This document shows positions 26,701 to 39,052 of a DNA stretch of 64,000 bases, in pieces. Position 1 is the stretch's first letter. Each line of letters opens with the position of its first letter. Where the stretch lies: contig NW_020194560.1 in NCBI RefSeq assembly GCF_002865645.1, forward strand, positions 124,001-188,000, read 5' to 3'. The translations under genes were made by a program, and so were the position numbers. The notes under the pieces were generated by a model. It saw nothing but the letters and a program-made list of their open reading frames with translations, ran no database searches and was not told where the DNA came from. The stretch is from Hyaloscypha bicolor E. Lineage: Eukaryota > Ascomycota > Leotiomycetes > Helotiales > Hyaloscyphaceae.

Positions 26701-28960
26701 ATTCCGTCGGAATTATAGAATACTACTATGGCCCGATTTAATATACTTACCTTATTATTACGGCCGAAATTAATAGAATTAATAAAGATACCGTACTCCA
26801 AATAGCTTTTAAGGCTATTAATAATTCCACTGGACCTAATAGTATTATCCCAACCCTTTTAGTTTATAGTACTTTACCCCGAATAACTAAATATAATACC
26901 CTATTACTAACTATATTATAGTAATTAGTAGTATTTAAAAAGGCAATAATAGAAATTCAGAAGCTTTGAGCTAAATACCAGATTACAAATACCCTAAATA
27001 CCCGAAATAGTCCCAGTACTACTAATATCTATAAACTTCCCTTGAATTCGGATATTCTTATATAATATAAAGGGAATACTAGTTAACCTAGTAATTAGGA
27101 TAGGCTATATAAGCTAGTAGCCATTAACGGGAAGAACTATATACTAGCTCTACTATATAGTAATACTACCTTTTACTCAACCTCTATAAAGCCCTTTTAT
27201 ATAGGAAATATTAAGGTTATTACTAATGGCCCCAAACCTGAACCTGTTCCCGAACTCTATAGTAAGGCCAAAGGTAATATAGGTATAATTTCTCTTACTA
27301 TTCCTGCTATTCTACTAAAGTATAGTAGAGGATACCCTTATAAGAACCCGGATATTACAGTATTCCTATAAGACAATAACCTATATAAGGACTCCCGTTA
27401 TATTAAAGTTACTAGCCTTCTAGAAAAAAGTATATTTGAGGTTATTCCCAGATCTCAGGTACTAAAGGAAATATATATCTTTAACTTCCGGTTTATTAAT
27501 AAGATCAAGAATAAGGGTATAGAGAGAGAGTTTAAGAAGTCGAGACTAGTTATCCAGGCTTATAATAATAGTAAAAAATATATAATATTAATATAATTAC
27601 CTACTATTTAATATATTAGCCAGAGAATTATCCTTAGTATTACTACTATAATAACAGATACTATAGAGCTATATTTACGTAATATCTCGCAAGCTTATAT
27701 CCAATTAATAACCTTACTTAACTGTAATTTTTATATTAACTTACCTTATAAGCTTACTAGAGAGCTAAATCTAAATAATAATTCGGTTCTAAAAATTATA
27801 AAACCACTATATAGTATACCAGAAGCTGGGAACTACTAGTTTAAGACTTACTATTCCTACTATATTAATAAGCTTTCTATAGAATAGTTAACTTATAACT
27901 CTTGCCTCCTCTATAATAAGTAACCCTTCGGAATTATTAGCCTTTAAACTAATAATACCCTATTTATTAGAAATAACGATTTTGTAAAGATAGAGTAACT
28001 AAAGCTTTAAGAAGCTAAGTTCTTAGCCAAGGAGCATAAATGCCTTACTATTAACTACAATTTCAAGTTTAATAGAGGTATTATCTATATAGATATTACT
28101 AGAATTACCCTTATATAGGAATACTAGTATAAAAACCTCCGAACCATTTCTACGAAAAACATTACTACTATAAGTAGTAGGAGTACTATTCGTTAAGATC
28201 TCTCTAATAAGGACTAATATATTACCTAATATACTAGAGGAGTATATATTATATTAGTCTATTAACCAGAAGCTTCATATAACCTATTAATTGCCGCTTA
28301 AGCTATTAAACTCTCGGAAACTAATATAAAGGCACTTAATAAGCATATTTAATAGCAAATTGAGAATACCGCTAGAGGACTAAGATTTATAAAGCTAGTA
28401 AAGGAGTCCTTATATTTAATTATTTTTACAGATACTTTATTTATAAATAATAGAGATCTCTTTTCCTAAATCGGATATATTATAGTTCTAGTAGACGGAA
28501 CTAGATATACTAATATTATTTACTGGTTTTCTATTAAATACAAGAGAGTTACTAGAAGTATTCTAGCTTCGGAACTCTATAGTATGGCTTATGGCTTTAA
28601 TATAAATACTTTAGTCAAATCTATAATTAATAGAATACTAGAAATAGAACTACTACTAGTAGTCTATACGGATTCGAAGTCGTTATATAAATGCCTTATT
28701 AAATTGGAAACCACTCGAGAAAAGCGTCTAATAATTAATATAATATACCTCTACTAGGTATATAAATAACAAGAAATTACAGAAGTCAAATAGATTAAGG
28801 GAAAATCGAATCCTGCCAATTCCATAATGAAATCGAAGCTAACGAATGCCCTCAAGTATCTAATTAATACGAATATCATATAATTAGATATAGAGAAATG
28901 GATTAAATATAAATAGGACGGGAAATAGATATATGGAATAGAAGAATATTATAGGAGGGG
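23738..28960 (+). pseudogene. Copia gag-pol polyprotein relic
   Basis: An open gag-like segment starts at 23,738 (103 codons). Further parts in shifting, stop-interrupted reading: a gag-like region to about 25,750, a protease with VIINTGAFRFST near 25,830 (DTG mutated to NTG), an integrase region at about 26,250-26,960 (IINIFYISGKP, LGPPD at the end of a catalytic segment), an RT part with LNCNFYINLPYKL and IIKPLYSIPEAGNYW at about 27,700-27,840, and RNase H with ILASELYSMAYGF and VVYTDSKSLYKCL at about 28,555-28,700. The Asp and Glu of RNase H are still present. Premature TAA/TAG codons occur in every domain. Confidence 0.85.
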
Positions 28961-29120
28961 AAGTTATATATAAAAGGCTATGGCCTTTGGTATATAACCA
29001 AAACCTCGAAAGCAATATAGATATATAAAATATTTGGGAAATCTGGCACTAGGCCGGATTAGGGAATTTATATATAATCGGAGAGAGATACTATTTTTTG
29101 CGTTTTTAGAGAGTTTCTAG

Positions 29121-29406
29121 TATTAGTATAGCTATTCCTTTGGGAGTTATGTATATAGTTATAGGATACGGGATACGGGATATAGGCAATGAAATATGGG
29201 ATACGGGATATAGTTATATAACCTTATATCCCATTAGTAACTCGACTAGTAAACTAGACCCCTTTAGGCTTAGCAGATTTAGGGATCATATATTAATACT
29301 ACGATACTATAATCCTTACTTCTAAATAATAATAACTTTACTAACTATATATAAATAGCATTCCACGACTTATATAATAGTACTATATATTACTAGTAAA
29401 CCGATA
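29121..29406 (+). repeat. 3' LTR of the intact Copia element
   Basis: Same length and borders as the 5' LTR (TATTAGTATAGC...AAACCGATA). The apparent 61-codon reading frame inside it (29,140-29,325) is LTR sequence, not a gene. Confidence 0.9.
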
Positions 29407-30983
29407 CTTACTATTATTATAAGCTTAAATAACTAGTTTCGACTTTTTAAGCTTTCTCTTTATATTCTTATTTTTAATCTTATTAATAAACCGGAAATTA
29501 ATTTTTTTTTTAATATTTAAGATCTAAAAATATTCTTAAATATTCTTTTCTTTAAAAGACTAATAACTTTAATATAATAGAAATTCTTATATAAATTATT
29601 ATTTTATAGAAATACTATAATATTCGGGTTTTTATAAGAATATCCTCTATTATACTATAGTAAAATAGCAGAAATAATAAGAGAAATTATATTTATATTA
29701 CTTTTAGTATTATTATAAAATTTGGAATTATATTTAAATTTAAATATACTAATCTTAATATTTCTTATAAAAAAGAGTTTTATAGAAATTAAATAAAAGA
29801 TAATATTACTATATAATAAAGCTAATATATAGTTCTTTTTATTAATAATTACTAGCTTATATAATTTATTTTAATTATTAAATTAACTAGTATTTCCTTT
29901 ATATTATATAAAAATATTCGAATTTAGAAAAATTTTATAAATATTAATAATACTAGAATTATTTCAAGTATTTAAAGTATTTATTATTTAATATTTAGTT
30001 TAAAGCTTTTAAATTTCTACTATTACCTTTTTAAATATAGCTAATTACTATAATATAATTAATAATAAAATATTATATTTAATTATTTAAAATAAAGTAT
30101 TATAAATTAAAAGAATTAAAATAATATTATTAAATTCTATAAAGTTATTAATAGCCTTAAAAGCTATTTAAAATATAATATTCTTATTAATTCTATTAAT
30201 TTCGGCTATAATAATAAAATAAATATATTAAATCAGGTTATAATAATATTTTATAATTCTAATAAAATTATAAGCTTCTATTAAAATAATTTTAATTTTA
30301 GTTCCTATAATATTTATAAACTAAGTAAACTTTTTACTAATAAATTATTTTCTAGTATTTATTATAATTTAATTAAAAGAGCCTAAATAAGTATTAATCT
30401 AATATTATTTTAGAGTATTTCAAATATATAATATATTAATATTTTAAAGCTATTAGCCGGCTTAATATTAAATACCTTTATTAATAATATAAAATATAAG
30501 CTTATTAGAAATATAGAAAATATTAATAATAATAAAGTAATTAAAGCTAATATTATTTCTTAAATTAAATTTGAATTATTTTAATAATTATTCGAATTTC
30601 TAGTATTATTTATAATATTTTATAAAGTATTTAAAGGCTTTTATATTAATATTATAGCCTGTTTATTCTAGTATATTTCGGAGTTTACTAATAGATAAAT
30701 AATTAAAATAGTAATATAAATATTATAATTCGATTTTTATAAAAAAGTAAAAATTATAAATAAAGAATTCGAAAATAAAGCTTTATAATATAATATTTCA
30801 AAATAAGAAAAAATATCTAAAATATTATATTATAAATATATAATATCTAATAAAAATAATAAAATAATTAGTAAAATTATTAAAATAGACCTCTAGTTTA
30901 TTTATATTAACTAAGCTAAATAAAAATAAAGTTTTTATAAATATAATATAGAATTATATTTATTTAATTAATATTTTTATTAT

Positions 30984-31093
30984 TATAAATTTAATAAAAA
31001 CTATAAATTTAATAAAAACTATAAATTTAATAAAAACTATAAATTTAATAAAAACTATAAATTTAATAAAAACTATAAATTTAATAAAAACTA
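30984..31093. repeat. 18-bp tandem repeat inside the old Copia copy
   Basis: The unit TATAAATTTAATAAAAAC occurs about six times in a row, nearly identical. The parallel place in the second copy (about 33,683-33,720) has only one or two degenerate units, so the array expanded (or contracted) after the copies separated. Confidence 0.8.
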
Positions 31094-31456
31094 TATATTT
31101 AATATTAAACTAGATATTAATTTAATTTTTAGTAGTTTTATTAAGTTTAATATTATTATTAATTATAATTTTATAAAAGTAATAAGTATTATATTTTAAT
31201 ATATTATTAATTATAAATATCTAAATATTTTCTATTTATTTAATAGATTTTAAAATATAATTTTTATTTATTATCTAATATATAAGAAAAAAAGAAATAA
31301 GATTATTTATAAGAATATTAGTTATAAAAATAATAAAAGTAAAAGTAATAAAAGTAGCTAAAAAGCTTTTAACTAAAATAAAATAGAAATTTAAATAATA
31401 TTTCTTTTCTTTATTTATTTTTACTAGTAAAGCTTTAAAAGTATTATTTTCTAGTT

Positions 31457-31588
31457 TATTTTTATTATTTTTATTATTTTTATTATTTTTATTATTTTTA
31501 TTATTTTTATTATTTTTATTATTTTTATTATTTTTATTATTTTTATTATTTTTATTATTTTTATTATTTTTATTATTTTTATTATTTT
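31457..31588. repeat. 9-bp microsatellite (TTATTATTT)n
   Basis: About fourteen perfect units of TTATTATTT. The parallel place in the second Copia fragment (about 34,155-34,180) has about three units. Confidence 0.9.
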
Positions 31589-33407
31589 CTTCTTTTTAAT
31601 TTTAGTAATATACTATATATAAATATTATTAAAGCATTTATTAAAGTTATAGAAGTTTCGGAATCTAAATTAGTAAATATTTCTATTTTTGAATTAAGCT
31701 TTTTTAATCTTTTATTTCCTTAATATATACTTTTAAAAGCAGTATTTGAGTTTTTTATATATAAAATATAATTTCGAAATATAATTATTATAGGTTCCGA
31801 AATTATAATTAAATTCGTATTAATAATTTGAATAATAGTTTAAAGAATTTTAAGAATAATATTATTAATTTATTATTTCTTTTTATAAATAGTAATAAAT
31901 AATTAGAGCTTATTAATAAATTAGCCGAGTTTATTAAAAGAATCTAAAACTATATATTAATATATTAATAAGCTTTAATAAATAATAATTATTTTATTTT
32001 ATAAAATAAGAATAAAGCTATATTATAATTAATATAAGTTATTAATTAGTATTTAAATAAGCTTAAATATTGTTTTTTTTAGGGTATTTAACTATTATAA
32101 TTACTAAGATAATAGTATTTTATTTATTTAAATTTCGATATTAGAAACCGGGGCCTTTAAAAAAGCTATAAATATTTATATAAGCATTTTTATATATATA
32201 TTAAAAGAGCTAGTTATTATAAAAATAGTCTTAAGCTAGTTTCTTTAGTATAATAAGAAAAGCTTATATTAGTAAATATTAAGGAAAATAATAAGTTTAT
32301 AATTAAAATTACTATTAGATCTATTATAGTTTTATTTTTTAATATAGATCTTAGTAATTTCTCTAATAAGTCTTATAATTAAAAGTAATTAGAAAGTATT
32401 CGAATATAGTTATAATAATAGTAGTAAGGCTAGTAGAAGTATACTATTTATTTCTAGAGCTTTTATACTAATATATAAATCTAATAAAGATATAGGATAT
32501 AGTAATAGAGAAAGTAATAGAGAAAGTAATAATAATATAAAAATATTAAAAATAATAGGTTCTAGGCATTTATTCTTTATAAGAATAATAAAGCCTAATA
32601 GAATTAGTTTCTTTATAAGATTTAGTCTAGCCTCTAATATATTCTTATTTAATTATATATATTATATATCTTCCTTAATAATAATAAGTAAAGTATTTAT
32701 AATAGTATTAATATTACTATTTTATTATATAAATATATTACTATACTAAAAAATCTTATATAGATATTATATCTTTAGAAGTTTAAGCTTATTAAAGTTC
32801 TTTTAATAAATAAAGTTCTTAAAATTATATCTAAATAGTTTCTAGAGATTATTATTAATTATCTTATAAAAAATATATTAAAATAGTTTAATATCTAAAA
32901 ACTCAGTTATCTCATTTATTCTAGTAATATTTAGATTAATTTCATATCTTTATTTTTTTACTAATTTCTTAAAATTATTATTATTTATAAAATAACCGGA
33001 TTAAATAGATTTAATAAAAGAATTCGAAATAACTTAATAATTCTAAAGCTTAAAAGCCTCAAAAATTTAAAAGAAAATAGTTTTTAAAAAGGTTTTATAG
33101 AAGTTAAATAGAAATAAAATAGGATAATTAAATAGCTAACCGTTTTAGTATTTAGTAAAATTAAGTACTTTTTCTAGAAATATATCTAAATTATAAATAA
33201 TAGAACTAATAAATATTCTCTTTTTTAATATAGTATAATTAGACTTTAGTAAAATCAAATATTTTTCTTGCCTATATAACCAAATTATAAATAATAGGAT
33301 TAATAATTATTTCCTCTTTAATTTAAATAATAGCTTTACTTCTAAATAATTAAATTTTAGGTAAGCTTAGCTTAATTCTTCCTAATTTATAAATACTAAC
33401 TAATTAG

Positions 33408-33655
33408 TATTAGTTTATTAGAAATATATAATTTAGTAAAGTTATTATTATTTAGAAATAAGAATTATAGTATTATAGTATTAATATATAATCTCTAAAT
33501 CTATTAAGCCTAATAGGAACTAGCTACTAGTCGAGTTATTTATATAATATAAGATTATATAATTATTACTTATTATTTATATCTTATTATATCTAGTTAT
33601 CTTTATATTATATAACCATATTATATAACTATTAATAATTATAGCTATACTAATA
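33408..33655 (-). repeat. Copia LTR, RIP-mutated (5' LTR of the old minus copy)
   Basis: Borders TATTAGTTTATTAG (left) and GCTATACTAATA (right) identify a minus-orientation LTR of the same family, about 248 bp through small deletions. Copia 5' internal sequence lies to its left. Confidence 0.75.
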
Positions 33656-36284
33656 ATAGAATTATACTTATCTAATTAATATATTTATTATTATAAATTT
33701 AATAAAAAATATAAATCTAATACTAAACTAGATATTAACTTAATTTTTAGTAATTTTATTAAGTTTAATACTATTATTAGTCTATTATAAAGCTTGAAAT
33801 TAGTTAGAATTAGTAATTAAATATCTAAAGACTCTAATATTAATTATAATTTTATAAAAATAATAAATATTATATTTTAATATATTATTAATTATAAAAG
33901 CCTATACATTTTCTATTAAAGATTTAATAGGCTTTAAAATATAGTTTTTGCCTATTATTTAATATATAAGGAAAAAGAAAATAAGGTTATTTATAAGAAT
34001 ATTAGCTATAATTATTAATAAAATAAAAATAATAAAAATAGTAAAAATAAATAAAAAGCTCTTAATTAAAATAAAATAGAAATCTAAATAATATTTTTCT
34101 TCTTTATTTATTTCTATTAATAAAGCCTTAAAAATATTATTTACTAATTTATTTTTATTATTTTTATTATTCTTTTTACTTTTAGCTTTAGTAATATATT
34201 ATATACAAGTATTATTAAAGTATTTATTAAAATTATAAGTATTTCGGAATCTGAATTAATAAATATTTCTATTTTTAAATTAAACCTTTTTAGTTTTTTA
34301 TTTCTTTAATATATATTTCTATAAATAATATTTAGGTTTCTTATATATAAAATACGATTTTAAAATATAATTATTATAATTATAAGACTTGAAATAGTTA
34401 TTATAGATTCCGAAATTATAACTGGATTTATATTAATAATTTCTAGAAAAATAATAGCTTAAAGAGTTTTAAGAATAATATTATTAATTAGTAAAGAAAA
34501 TTTCGGAATTAATTTATTATTTGCTTTTATATATAGTAATAAATAACTAGAGCTTATTAATAAGCTAGCTAAGATTTATAAAAGAGTCTGAAATTATATA
34601 TTTATATATTTAAAAACCTTAATAAAAAATAATAATCTTATTATAAAAAAATTAGATATTTTATAAATTAGATATAAGACTATATTATAATTAATATAGT
34701 TTATTAATTAATAATTAAATTATTTGAATATTATCTTTTCCGGGAATTTAGCTATTATAAAAGCTAATATAATAATATTATATTTATTTAAATTTCGATA
34801 TTTAAATCTAGGGCTTTTAAAAAAGCTATAAATATTAATATAAGTTTCTTTATATATATATTAAAAGAACTAGTTATTATAAAAATAGTTTTAAGCTAAT
34901 TTCTTTAATATAATAAAAAAAGCTTATATTAGTATCTTTTATAAAAACTTTATATATTAGTTAATATTAAGAAAAATAATAAATTTATAATTAAAATTAT
35001 TATTAAAATTATTATACTTTTATTCTTTAATATAAATCTTAATAATTTCTTTAATAAGTCTTATAATTAAAATTAAAAAAAATAATTAAAGGCATTTAGA
35101 TATAGTTATAATAGTAATAATAGGGCTAATAAAAGTATATTATTTATTTCTAAAACTTCTATACTAGTATATAAATCTAATAGAAATACAAAATATAATA
35201 GTAAAAAAAAAAATAGAAATAGTAATAGTAATATAAAAATATTAAAAATAAAAGGTTCTAGATACTTGTTTTTTATAAGAATAATAAAGTCTAATAAATT
35301 TAGTTTCTTTTAAAAATCTGATTTATCTAGATATATTATATATTTTTCTTAATAATAGAAAATAAAATAGTTATAATAATAAAAATATTAGTATTCAATT
35401 ATATATATATATTACTATATTAAAGAATCTTATATAAATATAATATTTCCGGAAATTCAAGCTTATTAATATTTCTTTAATAAATAAAATCCTTAAAATT
35501 ATATCTAAATAGTTTCTAAAGATTATTATTAACTATTTTATAAAAAATATATTAAAATAGCTTAATATTTAAGAATTCAGAAATTTTTTATATTTTAGTA
35601 ATATCTAGATTAATTTCATATTTCTATTTTATTATTATTTCCTTAAAATTATTATTTCTTATAAATATAAAATAATTGAATTAAATAAATCTAATAAAAG
35701 AATTATTTATTATAGTATATTCCGCTATTATATATTTTATAGGCTTATATATAGTTCGAGATATAGTAATTTATAAAAAGAATAGATTTATAAAAAGAAG
35801 AATAGTTTATAAATATTATATCTGAAATAAAAAAAAAATTTATAATAAGAAATTTAGAAAATGAAATATAAGAAATAAAATATTGAGATTTCGGGAGAAC
35901 TTAATAGTTCTAAAGCTTAAGAGCTTCAGATATTTAGGTAGTTATAAAAAGAGTAATTTTTCGTAAAAAAAATAATTTTATAGGATAGTTAAATAATTAA
36001 ATAACTAATTATTTAATAGTTAGTAAAAAACAATATCTTTTTTTTCTTATAAAATCAAATTATAAATAAAGGTAACTATTATTACTTTTCTTTAATATAG
36101 CTTAATTAGGCCTTAATAAAATTAAATATCTTTTCTTTTTTATAGAACCGAATTATAAGTAAAAGTAATTAATAGTTATTTCCTTTTTAATATAAAATAA
36201 TAGCTTTGCTTTTAAAAAACCGAATCTTAAGTAAGTATAATTTAATTCTTTTTACTATCTAATTTATATATATAAACTAATTAG
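33656..36284 (-). mobile_element. Second Copia 5' fragment, minus strand
   Basis: This 2.6-kb stretch repeats the sequence of about 31,090-33,407 in the same order and orientation, ending in the same ACTAATTAG junction next to an LTR. It contains only the gag-side part of the element; integrase, RT and RNase H are missing. It adjoins the LTR at 33,408-33,655 on its left and that at 36,285-36,566 on its right, giving a tandem, LTR-sharing arrangement. Heavily RIP-mutated. Confidence 0.7.
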
Positions 36285-36566
36285 TATTAATTTATTAGAA
36301 ATATATAGTACTATTATATAATTATAAAATACTATTTATATAAGTTAGTAAAGTAATTAATATTTAGAAATAAGAATTATAGATTATAATATTAATATAT
36401 AATTTCTAAATCTACTAACCCTAATAGAAACTAGCTACTAGTCGAATTATTTATAAAATATAAGGTTATATAACTATATTCTATATCTTATATTTTATTA
36501 CTTATATTCCGTTTCCCGAGTCTTATAACTATATATATAACTTCCGAAAAAATAGCTATACTAATA
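36285..36566 (-). repeat. Copia LTR, RIP-mutated
   Basis: Left border TATTAATTTATTAG, right border GCTATACTAATA, 282 bp, minus orientation. It closes the retrotransposon-rich block. Confidence 0.75.
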
Positions 36567-36799
36567 TTTTCCTTTAAAAACTAATAATTAAATTATTATT
36601 AATTACTTTTTTTAATATATTAAAGAAAATAATATAAAAAATCCTATACTTTATTTCAAATTTAATAATTATATCTTTTAAAATTCTTTATTATATTTAA
36701 TAATTAAACTTAATATTATAATAAAGAAGTTTTTTATTTTAATTAAAAAAAAGCAAATTAATTTATATTAAATTAAAATTTTAATAACTTGAAATCTTA

Positions 36800-37130
36800 A
36801 TTTTTTTAAATAATTAAAAATAATGTAATTAAAAATATAAGTTCTATAAATTAAATATAATTCTTTAAATCTTGAAAAAAGATATAAATAAAGAGTTATT
36901 AAAGTTTTAATATTAAAATATAAGAATTATTTATTATAATTCTTTTATAAATATTATATTTATAAATTTTTATTCTTTTATAATAAGTAATTATAAGATA
37001 GCGAATAAATGAATGAATTAAATACTAGTTTATAATATTATTTTTTAGAGAGCAAAAAACGCCTTCACGGGCCATCTCGCCTTCTCCGAGTAAAGGAGCC
37101 CTTCCCTTGAGTCGCGACGTCAAGTCCGAC
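36800..37130. mobile_element. Partial MITE of the GTCGGACTT family
   Basis: The right end (about 37,045-37,130) is the inverted-repeat end of the element found complete at 50,833-51,365: it ends GACGTCAAGTCCGAC next to TA and includes GGGCCATCTCGCC. Further left, interior sequence is still alignable (for example the stretch before AATATTATTTTTTAG), but the left end is not recognisable next to the AT-rich block. The left limit is approximate. Confidence 0.65.
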
Positions 37131-37132
37131 TA

Positions 37133-38640
37133 TTACTCGGGCGCGAAATTTGTCAGCAGCTCCACACATCATCAAAACATTCCTATGGATTGGCTAGACG
37201 GGACAAAACAGAATTAGTGCATACTCTCCTCCCTCACTTTGACCCACTGTTACATTTAATTAGGGGGGGGGTTCTACCAGTAGTACTAATGAATTATGCA
37301 CTAACCTCAAAACTTACTAGCTCAAATTGTGAAATAAACAACTTCCGGGCCAAAATATTAATTAACGAAGTTGGACGCCTTACTGATTAGCCTAAAGATC
37401 AGATAAGAGGCTATGCAACGAGTCCTGGGTCTATTGTAAAGTTACTCTCATACCGGTACATCTTCTGGTATTGGGCAGCAATTGCCATATAGTCGGTCCG
37501 ATCTAAAAGTAACAAAATGGTCGCTCTCTTATGCCTATAATAACTTTTTAACTATAACCCTAATTCTTATTACTAAGTTATATAATTATAGAAACGAACC
37601 AGGCGAATAATACTTATTAATTAGATTTTTAATAGAATTCGCGTATAATTAGTAATTGAGTTATAAAGTATATAAATATTTTTTATTTTTATTTTTATTT
37701 TTATTTTTAATTATATAAAACGCGAAGATATTTTATAAAAATCACGTATATTTAAGTAAATAATAATTAAACTTAGACTTATAATCTTTTATAAGCTTAA
37801 TATATATAATAAGAGCTTAAATCTTAAGAATTATTACTAAAAAATATAAAAAGCTTATTATTTTATATAAGATATAAAATATAATTTTTTACTTATATAA
37901 AACGCAATTTCTTTTATATAAGCTTATATAAAAATTATTACGTGCTTTATAACTCTTATAATATTAAATATATTAAAAATATATAATTTAAAGAATTAAT
38001 TATTATAAAATATATAATAATTCTAATTAAGAAAATTTAATTTAATTAATATTTTAGTAAATTAATATTTTATTTTATAACTTTTAAGCTTTCAATATAT
38101 AAAAGATTATATATAATTAAATTAATAACCTTTATATATTATTATTATATTATAAGCTTTATATTATAAGCTTTATATTTATAATTTTCTAGTATTCTAT
38201 ATATTATTAAAGCTTTTATTTAAAAAAAGCTCTTTAAATCTTATAAAAGAAATAAAAATTAGTTTTATATTAAATTTAATATTATAACTTTATATTTTAT
38301 TTATTTAATTTATTACTTTATTATTTATTTAATTTATTACTTTATTATTTATTTATTTAATTTATTACTTTATTATTTATTAATAAATATATTATAATAT
38401 TAAACTAGTATATTTAAAGAATTATTATAGTAATTAATTATTTTTTATTATTATATAAAAGTTATATAAATAAATAAAAATTTCTTTTTTTTTCTAAATA
38501 ATATATAAAGAAAATAAAGGCTAATTAATATTTTAAAAAGAAAAATTAAAAGTAAAATAATATATTATATAATTATATTATATAATTAAAATAGCTAAAA
38601 CTCTTATTATAATAAGCTAAAATATACTTTAATTTTGCTT
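37133..38640. other. Intergenic; no gene seen
   Basis: The first 400 bp have mixed composition and hold a short reading frame (37,190-37,390, no ATG-led family resemblance). From about 37,530 the DNA is extremely AT-rich with no coding pattern. A tandem repeat is listed separately. Confidence 0.6.
38298..38385. repeat. AT-rich tandem repeat, 24-28-bp unit, three copies
   Basis: The unit TTTAATTTATTACTTTATTA followed by TTTA/TTTATTTA repeats three times. Likely slippage repeat in noncoding DNA. Confidence 0.7.
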
Positions 38641-38664
38641 TATAATACTTGTGCCATCTTTATA

Positions 38665-38686
38665 GTCACGTGAAACACCACGTGAC
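38665..38686. promoter_or_regulatory. Paired inverted CACGTG boxes upstream of the ATP-grasp gene
   Basis: GTCACGTG and CACGTGAC face each other across six bases, making an inverted repeat about 370 bp before the ATP-grasp start codon. CACGTG is the E-box core bound by fungal bHLH and related regulators. Function is inferred from position and symmetry only. Confidence 0.45.
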
Positions 38687-39052
38687 CCATTAATTAATTA
38701 TATTTAATTAAATCAAGTAAATAAATAATTATAATCTAATTAATAGGGTTTTGGCTTAATTTATTTTGATTACTGGCTGATAATTATAACTAATTAAATT
38801 ATTTGACATACTGGATCGGACCGACTATAGCTTCCGCTACTTTAAGGGCCTTCGTCGCCTGTACATATCCCATGCCTGATGCACCAGAAATATCCAACTC
38901 GAGAGAGGCTTTTCTGGACCTTGAATCCCTCACTTCAACCCATAACTACTTAAATTCGCAGTATCATTTGAACAAAGTTTCCATCGTCTCTCATTCACCC
39001 ACGACCTAGCCTCCTACTCGTCTTATCCCTCTCGCCATAAATATTGCTCATT

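Larger units (their letters stand above)
23127..29406 (+). mobile_element. Structurally complete Copia (Ty1-type) LTR retrotransposon
   Basis: Two LTRs of identical length (286 bp each, 23,127-23,412 and 29,121-29,406) enclose a 5.7-kb internal region. The element is flanked by a perfect 5-bp target duplication CTTAC (23,122-23,126 and 29,407-29,411). Domain order on the plus strand is gag, protease, integrase, RT, RNase H, which defines Copia. RIP has changed the LTR start from TGTTGG to TATTAG and put stops throughout the polyprotein, so it is not autonomous, but the decay is clearly milder than in the surrounding older copy. Confidence 0.92.
21525..33655 (-). mobile_element. Older minus-strand Copia element, split by a younger copy
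   Basis: Reverse-complementing this DNA recovers the domain order of the intact element, heavily RIP-mutated. The integrase-associated part is at about 30,100-30,500 (aligns with 26,500-26,830), RT at about 22,690-23,050 (aligns with 27,660-28,020) and RNase H at about 21,950-22,250 (aligns with 28,520-28,730). LTRs lie at 21,525-21,802 and 33,408-33,655. Without the 6,280-bp insertion and one target duplication, the element is about 5.85 kb, close to the 6.28 kb of the intact copy. It has many more mutations than the copy inside it. Confidence 0.8.

Noticed and set aside
25117..26801. Open frames of 60-72 codons at 25,117-25,329 (+) and 26,583-26,801 (-)
   Set aside because: Both lie within the Copia polyprotein relic; the minus one is antisense to the integrase region.
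37190..37390. 66-codon plus-strand frame with normal composition
   Set aside because: No ATG at its start in that frame, no domain, no splice partner; the local ATG frame ends after ten codons.
38803..39009. Possible upstream exon of the ATP-grasp gene
   Set aside because: The ATP-grasp protein is complete from its own ATG at 39,053; this frame starts at TTG and shows no family similarity, so it is probably 5' untranslated sequence.
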